This document shows positions 47,168 to 59,129 of a stretch of DNA of 64,000 nucleotides, piece by piece (position 1 is the first letter of the stretch; each line of letters begins with the position of its first letter). The notes under the pieces were generated by a model. The model was not told the DNA's origin. It saw nothing but the letters and a program-made list of their open reading frames with translations, and made no database searches. Origin of the DNA: Typhlomys cinereus (lineage: Eukaryota > Chordata > Mammalia > Rodentia > Platacanthomyidae); assembly GCA_023101885.1 (NCBI GenBank), contig JALPQD010000830.1, positions 1-64,000 of the forward strand, written 5' to 3'. The position numbers and the translations under genes are program-made.

Positions 47168-47702
47168 CTTTTCTACTCAGCCAATAATTAGGGCTCTGGG
47201 CTCTGAGTTCTAATTCTTTACCAGAGACTCCCTCAGCTCATTTTTGTTTTTCTCCCAACAATCCTATTTTGTCCCTCTGTACTTCCTCTATCCAGATCTG
47301 ATAAAATTAGAAAAGTTCTTGGAACTCTTTGAAATTTGACTCCTTTGAAGAAGCTAACGTTTGAAGTGGGGGTAGGAGAATTCCCTGACAGAAATGCCCA
47401 ATACCTAGAAAATGTGGCATTCTGAGCTAGTTTTTAATTAAACTTTTGGTTAGAATACACAGTGAAGGATTTCATTGTGGTATTTGCCTCCGTATCAATT
47501 TACTTTGCCTCCCCTCATCCCCCTCTTACAATGCCTTCCACAGTCCCCTCTGCCCCTTTCTGCCTAGTGCCCTTCTTCCCCTGAATAATCTAAATCTGTA
47601 TGTCATGGTACATGTATCCAAGAAGCTTAATGTTTTAGGATTCACTTTAGAAAAACAAAAAAAACAGTAACATCCATATCAAAGAACAACCTGGTCTACA
47701 TT
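47168..47702. other. Intergenic, nothing recognised
   Basis: No exon, SINE or LTR pattern that I can support. Confidence 0.35.
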
Positions 47703-47751
47703 TTTTACTATTTATTTGTTTGTTTGTTTAATGGTGCGTGTGTGTGCGTGA

Positions 47752-47808
<57 letters not shown>

Positions 47809-48042
47809 AGGGCACTGTGTGTCTCTGTGGAGGACCAAGGGTGACTTAGGGAATCATCCTGGATTGCTTCTATCTCCTTCTAGCTTTGCTCTGGGATTTC
47901 CCAAGCTATACACACTAGGGCCGGAAGTGCAGGCTGCTGCAGTTTCTGCCTGGTATTTTTACATGGGACCTGGGATCCAAACTCAGGACCTTGTGCTTGC
48001 GAAACAAAGTCTTAACCGCTGAGCCACCTCTCCAGCCCCTAG
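47703..48042 (-). repeat. SINE-2 copy with long (GT)n tail
   Basis: (TTTG)n then (GT)n at 47734-47806, 'gggcactgtgtgtctctgtgg', full body, and head 'tgagccacctctccagcccc'. Confidence 0.75.
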
Positions 48043-48199
48043 TCTACATTTCTGACTGTGGATAAATTTGAAAAAACATATAAAACCTCCACATGTATGC
48101 ATGCACGTTATTTCCATTACTTTTGTTATATGCAGGATGCTTCTGATTTCCAACATAGACCAAATCCAGTCACCTGATTGGGCATTCCTTTCATTTTAT

Positions 48200-48360
48200 G
48201 CATGTGGGTTGGGGGTGGGGAGTTGTACCTATACAATAAGGCACTTGTGTGCCTGTGGAGACCCAAGTGTGATAGCAGTAGTAGTCCTGAATTGCTCTAC
48301 CTTCTTATTGGTTTGCTCTGGGGTTCCCAGGCTATCTCTTCCAATTCCAGAATTCCAGAA
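48200..48360 (-). repeat. Partial SINE-2
   Basis: 'aaggcacttgtgtgcctgtgg' to 'caggctatctcttccaattcc'; the promoter end is replaced by the next SINE's tail. Confidence 0.5.
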
Positions 48361-48361
48361 T

Positions 48362-48386
48362 TATGGTGTGTGTGTACGTGTGTGCG

Positions 48387-48439
<53 letters not shown>

Positions 48440-48657
48440 CAGAGGGCAATGTGTGTCCCTGTGGAGGACCAAGGGTGACTTTGGGAATCATCCTGGATTG
48501 CTTCTACCTACTTCTTGCTTCACTCTGGGATTTCCCAGGCCCTACCCATGAAGACTGAAGTGCAGGCCACAACTATTTCTGTCTGGTGTTTGAAATCTGA
48601 CCTCAGGACTTTCTGCTTGCCAGGCAGAGTCTTAACCTCTGAGCCATCTCTCTAGCC
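48362..48657 (-). repeat. SINE-2 copy with (GT)n tail
   Basis: GT repeats at 48365-48438, 'cagagggcaatgtgtgtccctg', head 'ctgagccatctctctagccg'. Confidence 0.7.
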
Positions 48658-48659
48658 GC

Positions 48660-49530
48660 CTATGTGTAACATTTATAAAGCACATCTAGCCGAGAATAAA
48701 TTTGTTTTAGTATAGTTTTACTCTTGCTGAAAATCCTCCATCCTAGGCCTGATTTCAGTTCCTGCTGATCCCATTCAGAAGCCCATGTTGATTTGTGCAC
48801 GCTGACACTTACAGTGAACCATACTGTATAAGATTTCCCCTTTCAATATAAATTCTGTCGGTCCTATCCCTCTTTTTTCCCCCCATTTTCATGTCTGTGT
48901 GTTACATGCAGGTGTGTGTTTGTGTTTGCATTTGAGTAAATGCACTATGCTTTAGTCCTCAGACTGACAGTGGGAAACATCCCTGATCACTTTTCTGATT
49001 CTGTAGAAACTGAGGCGCTCAGCCAAACCCAGAGCTCAGTGTTAAGTGTAAACTCTCAAAGCAGTTCTGAAAGTCCCAGAATTCCCCATATTTTTCACAG
49101 CAAACTGTTGCAAAGGCTCATCGGCCACATGACAGCTTGGTGCCAAGTTCTTTCAGCTTCACAGCCACACATCACTTTCTAGAACAAGATTCTTTGGCTG
49201 CATGGTTATGACAGCCCAGACTAAGGGCAAGGTAGAAAAACAGGAACGGAAGGTAGGACAGAATTTATGTACTACCTGGGCTTGGGGGCGGGGCAAAGGA
49301 CAGCGAGGAGTGAGTTACCCCCTGTCCCCACGAGGTGACCAAGTGCAGGCTTGTAAGTGCCTGCTGGCCACTGAGGGAGGATACAGACCAGCAGGCAGAG
49401 GCTTTGAATGTGGAGTAGGAGGAAAGGAATCAGGAACTATGCTTCCATGATTGTGGGTACAGGCACTTCTGCCTTTGTGAAGATTCAGTCTGATGATAAG
49501 AAGAGGAGAAAGTCTTCATGCTTTTCTGTT
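48660..49530. other. Intergenic, nothing recognised
   Basis: Unassigned sequence. Open frames of 80-100 codons have no recognisable domain or splice context. Confidence 0.35.
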
Positions 49531-49534
49531 TATA

Positions 49535-49808
49535 TTTTTTTCTTTTTGGCATGTGGGGTTTGGATATGCAGAAAAGAACACTTTGGTGTGTGTGCCTTTG
49601 GAGGCTCCAAGGGTGACTTTGGGAAAGGTCAGGGATCGCTCTACCTCCTTACTGCTGTGCTCTGTGGTTTCCCAGGCTCTGCCATACAGGGCCAGAAATG
49701 CAGCCCCCGCCATTTCTACACGGCATTGTTGCATGAGATCTGGGATCCCAACAAATGCATTTTTGCTTGGAAGCAATCAGTGTAAGCTTTGAGCCATCTC
49801 TCCAGCCC
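49535..49808 (-). repeat. SINE-2 copy
   Basis: 'gaacactttggtgtgtgtgcc' to 'gagccatctctccagcccc'. Confidence 0.6.
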
Positions 49809-50399
49809 CTTCTTTTTCTGCTTCCTCCTGAACCCGAAAACTTTAAGTTGTTTGAAATTGAATGAGCCTAGATACAGATAGCTGATCTGATAAAAAGAAA
49901 TTAAAAAATAAACAAGCAAACGACCCTCTCCTTGTACTGACAATACTGCCAAGTTCATCTTCTCTGATTGTGAAGTTCTTCGCCAACACTGGAACCCAAT
50001 TTCTTTCAATCTTTCAGTGTGAACTGTCGATTTCTGGCTCCCAACAATCCTGCAGACCCTCAGCACCAGATGGGGCTGCTGAGATATTCCGCTTCAAGGA
50101 CTGCGGCTCTGCAGGCTACCTAGAATTTACACCACAAGCCAAATTAATGTTCCTGCTGGCTCTCTCTATGCATCTATATAACACTACCCATTTTCTTGAT
50201 TGTGTCCCTCAATAGAACCATGGTTAATGTACAGCACAAGGAGAAAATGGAGACATTGTCTTGGTCAGGCCTCAGATGGGCAGATTCTGTTCTGTGCAGG
50301 ACTCTAGAGCTGACAAGACCCTAGGGCTGCAAGACTAGTAAACACAGATCACAACCGCAGCCCAGGACTCTGCTCGAACCTGCGAGGACAAGATCTTCC

Positions 50400-52056
50400 T
50401 CCTACAATTCTGCTTTCCTTGTCTGTATCCTTCATGAGCCCTCAGAACACTAGTAGCTTTTCTGACTGGTGGTCCCTCATAAAGTGTGAGGTTCTGCCCA
50501 CATGTTCCTGGGACAGCAGAACCAAGCCATGAGAGTGTAATCTGTGCTGCCGGGGGTAGCTGCAGATACCCTTAACCCACAACATCACCTCTCTATGCCC
50601 AAATTCCCGTGCACATTCATTCCTGGGGAGAAGAGGCCAAGAGCTAAGGCTTGTCTGCAGTCTCGGGTCGCAGGAAGCTGCAGCTGAGAGACTGGACTCA
50701 AACCCATAACCTCCTCTGCTCTTGCAGCATGCATCATCAAGTGAAGGAAGCTGAGGGAATCTTGGTAACCTGAGTGTGACTGTGGAGGCCCACGGGTGGA
50801 AGGACAGCTGAGCTTAAGCTGCTCTGCACTATCTGAACTCAAATAAATATTTAAAAGCTTGTAAAAATTTTTATTTGAAGGACAGGCAGAGAAACATGCA
50901 TGCCATGGTACATGGATGTAAGTTGAAGGACAACTTTGAGAAGTCAATTTCCTCCCTCCACCATGTGGCCTCCTAGGGATGAACTCAGGTCGCCAGGTAT
51001 GTGAGAACGCTCCATCATTTTAGATGGAGCTACTTCATCAGCCCTACAAACAATTGACCCACTTGGCCAGCAAGTTCAAATGGAAATTTCATTCACAAGG
51101 TGTGTCTTACCCCGTGGCTGAGGATAGGCTTGATCTAAGTCTTCATGAATCAGTTGTACAAGCAACCAAGTATGCTCGTAATGGATGTATACTTGGAGAA
51201 GTCATTTCTTCTACATAGTCTCTCACTACTCTGGCTTTGTGGTTCTGACTTGTTTTTCACTTTTCCTGTGTCCTTCACATTACAGGAGCTTCAGCTGTCC
51301 TGAGTATTCCAGTATCAGTTGACATTGTGATATACTACAAGACTTTCCTTGTGCAAGACCTTAATGTTTAATGAGGACAGACTGGTCACAATCTCCACAT
51401 TTCTATCATGAGCGACTTATGAAGACACTTGCAGTTAGACGGGCTTCCTGTGTTCTGCACAAGTTCTACATCCATGTTTTCCCAGGTTAGAGTACAAAGG
51501 TCTCATGTTCTTTGTGTTTGCCAGTGTCATCCATACACATTCAAAGACGTCATGTAAACATCAAGTTCCTGTAGGCATCCTGGCATTCCTTCCATCCCTA
51601 GGGGGCTCATGGGGATTCTTTTATATTAAATGATTGTTATGAAGTTCCCTACATAGCTTAAACATGTAAGATATCACTCCCATGTAATATTTATTTGCAT
51701 ACATTATTTTGCAAAATTCTATTTTCATGTACATGGGTACATGTGTTTGTCAGCCCACATGTCAATATACAGCATGTGGAGGACTGCACTAGATACCACA
51801 AATCACCCTGAATTAATCCTCAACTTAATTTGAGTATGGGTTTCAAACTAAACCCAGAGCTTTCTTACAGGGACAGACTGGTTAACCAGCTCATTTTGGG
51901 ACTTTCCAGATTCTGCCTTCTGGCCAGGCTGCTAGGCCACCAAGGCAGTGTATGCGGGATCTAGGAATCTGGATTCCAGTACTTTCACTTGCACAGGAAG
52001 CACTCCACCCATGTTCAGGGAGATCTTAACAGCAATGCAAACCTTCATTGCAATCA
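50400..52056 (-). other. Presumed 3' UTR and downstream flank of gene C
   Basis: Inverted counterpart of about 12871-14600. On the minus strand AATAAA lies near 51690-51697, at the position matching the AATAAA near 13288. A B3-like SINE (50865-51045) and an old SINE (51695-52010) are shared with the gene A side. Confidence 0.5.
50865..51045 (-). repeat. B3/B2-like SINE
   Basis: Inverted counterpart of 14025-14190 ('ccctccaccatgtggcctcc'). Confidence 0.5.
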
Positions 52057-53373
52057 TTAATAGGACTTTTTACTTCTATGAGTTTTCTGGTGTGAAGCGA
52101 GAGATGACTTGTGGTAGAAACATTTACTGCATTCTGTACATTCATAAGACTTCTCACCTGTATGTGTTCTGTGATGGTATCTTAAGGAATGCTTGTGGAA
52201 GAAAATTTTATTGCATTCTGTACATTGATAAGGCCTCTCACCTGTATGAGTTTTAAAATGCTTATCCAGCAGTGCCTTCCAGTGGAAAGTTCTATTGCAT
52301 ACTTTACATTCATAAGGCCTTTCACCAGTATGAGTTCTATGATGTTCAGTAAGATTTGAGTTGTACGTGAATGATTTCCCACATTCTTTACATTCAAAGG
52401 GTTTCTCACCTGTATGAGTTCTATGATGTACTCTTAAGTTCCACTTAGTGGTGTAAGTTTTCCCACATTCTTTACATTCATAGGGCTTTACTCCTGTGTG
52501 AGTCAATTCATGGGTACTGAGGGCATGCTTGAAGTAGAAAGCTTTGCCACATTCTTTACATTCAAATGGCTTCTCACCTGTGTGTGTTCTACTATGTGAA
52601 GTGAGCTCAGACTTGTGTAGAAAAGCTTTACCACATTCTTTACATTCGTAGTTCTTTTCTCCTGTGTGACGTCGCTGATGTACAGTGAGGTTGGCCTTCC
52701 ACATGAAAGTTTTCCCGCATTCTAGGCATGCATAAGGCTTTACTTTGCTATGACCTCTTTGATGTTCAGCGAGGTGTGATTTGCAATAAGAATCTTTCCC
52801 ACATTCTTCATATTCATAAGGCCTGTCGCCTGCATGAGCTCTCCTATGCACAGTCAGCTCTGACCTGTGGAGGAAAGTTTGTCCACAGTCTGTACATTCA
52901 TAGGGCTTTTCTCCTGTGTGAGTTCTGTGATGTACAATGAAATCTGAGATGGAGCAGAAAGTTCGGTCACATTCTTTACATTGATAGGGCTTTAATTCTA
53001 GGTGAACACTCTGAGGTACCATGGGGGTTGACGTACAAGTGCAAGCTTTCACACATTCTTTGTATTCATAGGGTGTAGTTACTCCTGTGTGGAATCTCTG
53101 CTGTACAGTGAGAGCTGACTTGGAAGTGCAAGCTTTCCCGCATTCTTTGCATTCATAGGGCCTCTGTACAATATGAGCTGTTCTCTGATATGTAGTGAGG
53201 ATGGATGTAGAATGGAAAGTTTTCCCACATTCCTGACACTGACAGGGCGTCTCATGGGTGGGAGATGTCTCCTTCCTGCCGTGCTGTGACTTCTGGTTAA
53301 GGCTTTTCACAGAAGCTTCACAATCATAGGCTGCTGAACCATGCTGGGTTTTCTCCCAAACCTTTCCTTCTGC
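52057..53373 (-). CDS. KZNF gene C: C2H2 zinc-finger exon, 14 finger units
   Basis: Acceptor on the minus strand is 'ttttcctcaag', then GCA at 53373; the stop is at 52057-52059. 438 residues. The spacer and unit 1 match gene A, then units 2-9 of A are missing in frame (8 x 28 residues), and C units 2-14 match A units 10-22. Units 1, 2, 3 and 6 are degenerate: first His to Tyr (1) and to Gln (2), first Cys to Tyr plus first His to Pro (3), first Cys to Tyr (6). Units 4, 5 and 7-14 keep all ligands. A nuclear DNA-binding repressor is the likely role. Orthologue not recognised. Confidence 0.9.
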   Translation of the reverse strand, partial: AEGKVWEKTQHGSAAYDCEASVKSLNQKSQHGRKETSPTHETPCQCQECGKTFHSTSILTTYQRTAHIVQRPYECKECGKACTSKSALTVQQRFHTGVTTPYEYKECVKACTCTSTPMVPQSVHLELKPYQCKECDRTFCSISDFIVHHRTHTGEKPYECTDCGQTFLHRSELTVHRRAHAGDRPYEYEECGKDSYCKSHLAEHQRGHSKVKPYACLECGKTFMWKANLTVHQRRHTGEKNYECKECGKAFLHKSELTSHSRTHTGEKPFECKECGKAFYFKHALSTHELTHTGVKPYECKECGKTYTTKWNLRVHHRTHTGEKPFECKECGKSFTYNSNLTEHHRTHTGERPYECKVCNRTFHWKALLDKHFKTHTGERPYQCTECNKIFFHKHSLRYHHRTHTGEKSYECTECSKCFYHKSSLASHQKTHRSKKSY

Positions 53374-53518
53374 CTTGAGGAAAAACATATGACAGTCATT
53401 ACATGCATGGGGATTTTTCTACATTGTGGTAACTGTGATTCAATCAGGTATGCTTTCTTTAAGTATGTTTTCAAAATAAGTTCATTTTTAGTATTTCTTT
53501 CCTGTTAGATGTTTTCAT

Positions 53519-53794
53519 TTATTTTTTTATTATTTATTCAATTGTGTATGTGTGTGTGTATGTATGTGTAGATGTGTGTGTGTGTAGAACCAGGGACAAA
53601 TTCGGGAACCACAATGGACACCTCCACCTCCTCCTTGTTTACTCTACCCAGGGATTCACAGGCCCCGCCCTACCAGGACCAGAAATGCAGGCTGCTTCCG
53701 CTTCCGCTGGGCTACGTGGGGTCTAGGATCCGAACTCAGGACCTTCCGCCTGCAAGGCAGAGGCTTAACCCCTGAGACACCTCCCAGCCCCAGA
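53519..53794 (-). repeat. SINE-1 full-length copy in gene C intron
   Basis: Tail 'tttattatttattcaattg', GT tract, GC-rich body, head 'gagacacctcccagcccc'. Target duplication 'agatgttttcattta' at about 53506-53520 and 53793-53807. In gene C's own direction it lies in sense. Confidence 0.85.
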
Positions 53795-53891
53795 TGTTTT
53801 CATTTATGGACCTCAGTCTTAGTACAGATTGTTACAAGACACAGATTACACCTCAAGTGAGCAACACTGTGACATAAGTGCTACATAAGGA

Positions 53892-53994
53892 AAGCTCTCA
53901 CTGTACAGCAAAGATTCCACACAGGAGTAACTACACCCTATGAATACAAAGAATGTGGGAAAGCTTGCACTTGTACGTCAACCCCCATGGTATC
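53892..53994 (+). repeat. Inverted duplicate of own zinc-finger exon segment in gene C intron
   Basis: About 103 bp that reverse-complements 53015-53117 of the finger exon with about three mismatches by eye. It carries the end of finger unit 2, the TGV-type linker and most of unit 3. One mismatch (GGG against GTG) is where the intron copy agrees with gene A and the exon does not. Confidence 0.85.
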
Positions 53995-54277
53995 ATATCA
54001 CAGCCTCCGTGAAGGCGGAAAATGGCTTTCGCTGGCCAAATGAACATAACACCATAATCTTTGAATCCTAGGGAGACAGAGCTACCCAGAGTAAGAGAGG
54101 GGTCTCTCAGGTGTGTGACAGTGCTCAAGATCTTCTCCAGCCTGCATGTTCCCAGGTTAACTGTACACGAGCACTACATCCTGCTATGGGACAATTTCCT
54201 CAGAAAGCACAACCTGACATTTCCACTGTGTGTCAGATTTGAAATGGTTTGCACTCCCCTTCAAAGTTTTTACCTAC

Positions 54278-54387
54278 TTTCCTCATCTCTTGAAGGGATG
54301 TTTGACTGTTGCTAATTCCCAGTGGCCGCATAGGTCTGTCTTCATTTTCCTGGCTGGTTTCATCCGAGACACTCCCACGAAGAACAT
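54278..54387 (-). CDS. KZNF gene C: linker exon
   Basis: 110 nt, minus-strand acceptor 'tcattgtag' and donor 'gtaggt', phase 1 in and 0 out, exactly as in gene A 10191-10300. It encodes a polar spacer with E-T-S-Q-E-N-E-D and the same Q-E-M-R-K end. Differences from A: V-L-R for D-L-N at the start, and R-P-M-R-P-L for L-M-W-P-V in the middle. No stop. Confidence 0.75.
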
Positions 54388-55079
54388 CTACAATGATACA
54401 GAAAACATTATGATGCATAAAGCATACTTACACATTTCTGTTCTATCAACACAGAAATGCTTTAATGTATTGTTGAACATCTTGGTCCTCTGAGAAATAG
54501 CTGATAGCTTTATGTGACCGTCTGTAACTACTTACAAGAGTTCTCAGTATCAGACCTATCTACTGCTGGCATTCTCATGGAGGTCAAGGAGGCAGGAAGA
54601 GTCATCATCGGACCCTCATTGGGGATTTTGGCTGTTCTCTCAATAAGTGATTTTGCATATAGTTCTGCTATAACTGCAATGACTTTCAAGTTCTCATCAT
54701 TAGGTGAGGTGGTAGACTGTGTATAGTGATTAACCAAAAAGAGAATTCCATTTTTGCAGCTATTAGGAAGCTTTCTTCCATGCTGGGGATAAGACTTTCC
54801 AGCACTGTTGACTAGAGTCGCCCAAGGCTTCCATAAATAACCTTTTGCCAACACCCCCTTGTGGAACCGCAAGGAACTCAGGGGCTCACCGAATTACACT
54901 TTGGTATGAAATTGTTTCTTTGGTCTTGAGTTACAAACTGATCTGGGTTGAACAGATGTTCCTGCAGCATTTCATAGGAAACGTTTCATATACTAATCTC
55001 AAATATACTAGTCACACTTCTCTGCTGCTGTGGGATGACCCTCAAAGTCAGGCACCTAAGGGAGATTTATTCACCTTGT

Positions 55080-55400
55080 GGTTCCAGAGAGCAGATACAG
55101 CCCATTAAGGCAAGAAAGGCATGGTTGGCTGGCAGAAGCTGGAAGTGGCCTAAGTCATATCCATCAAAGAGGCTGAAAGCTGCAAAACTGCAGGTACAAG
55201 AGCAGACCCTTTCCAGAAGTAGGGTGGGGCTAATCAATCTCAAAGTCTGCCTGTGTGACCGCCTTCATCCAGCAGGGACCTTGGTCTTGACCTTCCCATT
55301 CCATGAAACCATGACCAAGATGCACGACCTTCCCAAACAACTAAAGATTCAACATGTGAGCCTGTGAAGGACAAATCACATCCAAACCATGACAACAGAT
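55080..55400 (-). repeat. MITE-like rodent repeat
   Basis: Inverted counterpart of 9255-9580 ('agtagggtggggctaatcaa'). Confidence 0.4.
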
Positions 55401-55406
55401 GTACTT

Positions 55407-55575
55407 GATCCTTAGGAATATAAGCAATTATACAGAAAGATACTACCATTCAGTATCATGCATGCTTTCCACTGTTTTACTTTCTTGAAAGACGTGCACA
55501 GAAATTATTTACATATTACTGCTACGAAGATTTTGCACAAGAAATTAATGTTACATTCTCTCCAAGGTTCCATTT
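55407..55575. repeat. Left arm of a local inverted repeat
   Basis: 169 bp that pairs with 56211-56379 in reverse complement, about five mismatches by eye. In gene A's counterpart the sequence occurs once (about 9070-9240). Confidence 0.85.
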
Positions 55576-56210
55576 TCTTTAACGTGGGATGCCACATCAC
55601 ATTTTCTCTGCATGTTCAGTAGCAATCGTTCTTGTACATGACATTTTTAGGAAGGAGTCCAACATTCTTTCTTCAGAAGAGCTATACGCAAGAGAAAGGA
55701 CTATGCTTGTATATGCCCAGTAGTTCATATTGGTCTGATAAAGTGTGCTAGAATCCTGCATGTGTTTTCTTATGCAAATTATCCTCAGAAAAAGAAGATT
55801 ATTTCCTAGGAATTCTTCTTTTCACATATATCTTTCCTCTACAGGAAGTAGACATTTTTTCTAAAATGGAAATCAATGCTTTTATTTAACATGAAATGGT
55901 TATGAAAATTTTATCAGGAAATTGTGGATTGACACACAATGTCTTATAGAAGCATATTAAATGGAAATTTTCAAGATCATGTTCTGCCTTTCTTTCCTGA
56001 AATCATCCTATTCATAATAAGTAATACATTTTCCTAATATGTAATATTAATGAACCACTTTGTTTTTATATTCTGTTGGTCACTGTGGAAAAGAAAAAGG
56101 CCGGAAAAAGTAACTCAGACCAACAGGACACTGCCAAAGGGAAAAAGTAAAGAAAGAATATGGAATACATAAGAGATATGCTTAGCTAGACTGAAGGCAA
56201 GCCTATCAAC

Positions 56211-56379
56211 AAATGGAACCTTGGAGAGAATGTAACATTAATTTCTTGTGCAAAATCTTTGTAGCAGTAATATGTAAATAATTTCTGTGTACGTCTTTCA
56301 AGAAAGTAAAACAGTGAAAAGCATGCATGATACCGAATGGTAGTATCTTTCTGTATAATTTCTTATATTCCTAAGGATC
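56211..56379. repeat. Right arm of a local inverted repeat
   Basis: Partner of 55407-55575; 635-bp spacer. Edges are sharp at 'ggttccattt' and 'ggatc'. Confidence 0.85.
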
Positions 56380-56494
56380 AACAGCAGAATCCCCAATCAT
56401 TAGGAATATGGGCACACACGCACAAAGTGTAATGACACTAACAGAATGTAGCAGTTCGCCTGCATGGTTGCTGATAAATCACCATCAAACAGCT

Positions 56495-56880
56495 TAAGGG
56501 AACAAGGGGTTTATTTTCTCTTACCATTGTTTGGTTACAATTCTCAGTCCAGCTTGACAGGAGAGCTCACACCAACACCAGGGCCGAAGGAATTGGCTAT
56601 ACCATCTCCATATAACAGCTGAGGGACGATCCTTACTTGCCAGACCAGCATGTCTAGCCAAGTGTACACAAGGATGCCAACTCTCTCAACCAGCTCTCTC
56701 TATTTTATTTCAGGGCCTAGTCCCACCCACCATGGGCTGGGACTTTCTCATCAGCTAGACAATCTCCTGCAGGTTTGCTCAGGGCCTAACTCAACCACTA
56801 ATTCTCTACAAATGTGCCCAGAGCTCAAACCCTCAACTGTCGCATTGACACCTGTGCCTAACTATGACACAGAATATACA
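56495..56880 (+). repeat. MITE-like rodent repeat (URR1-type?)
   Basis: 'ggggtttattttctcttacc' start, 'accatgggctgggactttctc' middle. Related to 41950-42290 and more remotely to 3760-4095. Confidence 0.4.
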
Positions 56881-57004
56881 TCAGAATGAAAAAAAATTTT
56901 AAACATGATTCATTCCATATCCTAGCTAACTTCAAAGACCAGGGATAAATCTAATACTTGTCATTAACAACTTCAAAGGTGGTTTGAACTTTCAAATTAA
57001 CATA

Positions 57005-57260
57005 CACACAGGGGCTCTCTTTGCCCCTCATGCTCCATTGCATATCTGGAGCCCATGAGTTGTCCAGGGCTCTCTTGCCTGTCACAGATTCACATCCATG
57101 AGTTCCTTCCTTTCTCTCCTTTTATACACTGTGCCTTCATTCTCTACATGTGTTCTGGTTTCAATCTTCAACTCCCGGATACAAGAACCTGGACACATAA
57201 AGACCCCAGGAGATCAAATCACTATATCCCTTCTGGAACCCTTTGCTGCCTGAATCTAAG
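57005..57260 (+). repeat. LTR-like fragment
   Basis: Related to 62340-62660 ('gtgttctggtttcaatcttc', 'acaagaacctggacacata'). No clear polyadenylation signal in this copy. Confidence 0.35.
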
Positions 57261-57614
57261 TGTCGTCTAACTACAAAAGAAACGTAACTGCAGGACAGCG
57301 CCAGAGAAAATTGCAGCACTGCAGCGAACACTGGCCAGAACCGCAGGTTCTCCTGGGACGCAGATGCCAGTCTGCAGGCAGCAGGCACACTTTGGTCCAT
57401 TCCTAGACAAGGTTTTCAGTTCCAGCACCACAGGGATTTGGGTTCCTGACAGCGTCCCCTGACCTCCATGTGTGGGGTGCACATGCACATAAAATAAATA
57501 AACAATAACACCTGTCCTGGGTAACACGCTGAACAAGAGTTGGTAGAAACAGGTCAAGAAGACCCAGGAGCTCTCTGCCTACTGCCCTCCCCTGCCCAGG
57601 CTCCACTCACTGAC

Positions 57615-57707
57615 CTGGGTGAGTGCAGGGTGCGGGTTCTCCAGTGAACCATGGCCCAAATCCACGCTCCAACTTGAGGATCAGCCCAGGCTTGGTCACG
57701 CAGTGGC
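57615..57707 (-). CDS. KZNF gene C: KRAB-B exon
   Basis: 93 nt, minus-strand acceptor 'tttcccctacag', donor 'gtcagtgag'. Phase 1 in and out. The protein is identical to gene A's KRAB-B except one Arg-to-His near the end (C-T-H-P). The Cys codon that is a stop in gene B is intact here. Confidence 0.87.
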
Positions 57708-58027
57708 CTGTAGGGGAAACAGCACACGAATTGTACCAAATGGTCAGTTGGCTCCTGGTGAAAGGAAAGAACTGCATTATGGGAGTCTCAAGGTCAGAAA
57801 CTTCCTTGGAGAAGGATGTCACTCGCATCCTCCTGACTGGATGCTCACGCTGCAGTGGCATTCAGCTGCAGGCGACACACACAATGGTGGCTTTAGGAAA
57901 GTCTAAGTAAACAGAGGACAGTAGGAGAGAAACAGAGGAAGATGTAACAGGAACTCATATGCTATTAGGTAGGACAAACTGACCAGTGAGTAGCCAGAAC
58001 ACAGCACCAGGAAGAAACCACAGAGAA

Positions 58028-58221
58028 ACAGCTGAGGTTGGAGAGGTGGCTCAGGGATTGACCCTCTGCCTCGCAAGGTCCAGGACAGCATGTTTCAGGT
58101 CCCTTATAAAAAACTTCTCTCCATGGTAGGCGGAGTCTCAGAAATTCCAGAGTGAAGCAAAAAGGAGGTAGAAGCAATCCAGGATTGCTTGGTCCTCCAC
58201 AGGGACACACAGTGCCCTCTG

Positions 58222-58274
<53 letters not shown>

Positions 58275-58300
58275 CAAAATGAATGAAAATTTAAAGGAAA
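58028..58300 (+). repeat. SINE-2-like copy with CA tail
   Basis: 'ggttggagaggtggctcagg' head, internal deletion in the body, CA repeat at 58222-58274. Confidence 0.65.
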
Positions 58301-58399
58301 TTTTTAAAAAGAGAAACAGCTCGATTATAGAAATTAAAAAAAAAAAGGGTAAAAGGCAAGAGACATTAAATGATTTCACAATAAGGCAGGAACTCAATA

Positions 58400-59128
58400 A
58401 ACAATTACACAACCACAATCCCTGATGAACACTGGAACAAAATTAATCAACTAAAATGGCTATCAAGTTAATAGCACAAAAAAGGATTATAAACTATGAT
58501 CAGTGTGATTCATTTCAGGGATGCAGCATCCACCATGTGAAAAGTCATGGGTGGAAACTACCAGATCCACACGATGAACAAAAAAGTCATGTGAAAATTA
58601 GAATAGAGCCTTAAAGGATTTTATAAAATTCAATTACACCATCAGAAAAACCCTCAATAAATTAGGTACATACTATAACCTTCCAATAGTGGTTATGCAG
58701 AACAAGCCAACATCCTGCACTTAGCACATGGGGACGACCCGAGGCTATTTCTCCTAAGATCTGGAACAAGACAAGGACCTACCTACATGTCATCAGTCTG
58801 CAATGCAGCACTGCAAGTCTCTTTCCACAGACACAAGCCGAGGGAAACGAACAGAGGATCAAAGCAGAAAACAGAGGAGATGCCTTTTGTTTTCAGGCTA
58901 AATGATGTGATACAAGAAAGAATTCACAATTCCAAGAAAGAGGATAATCATGTAAGTTAAGTTTCAGAATACAAAGTCAAATACCTCATACCTACCTTAC
59001 ATCTGTATCAAGAACAAATCACTCAGAAATTCAGAATGTGTTTCCTTTCTGATAGATACAAGAAATATTTAAAAACTGCTCAAATGGTTCAAAATATTAG
59101 TATTTAATTTTCTTTAATTCAATTCATT
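58400..59128 (-). other. Gene C intron 2, paralogous to gene A/B introns
   Basis: Inverted relative to about 2300-2920 and 22900-23460 ('gtgaaaagtcatgggtggaa' against the reverse of 'ttctacccatgactttttcc'). No exon. Confidence 0.55.
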
Positions 59129-59129
59129 C

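Noticed and set aside
47041..47213. 134-codon frame rich in Thr-His repeats
   Set aside because: Translation of a CA microsatellite. Similar frames at 18094, 46914, 48297 and 58189 were dropped for the same reason.
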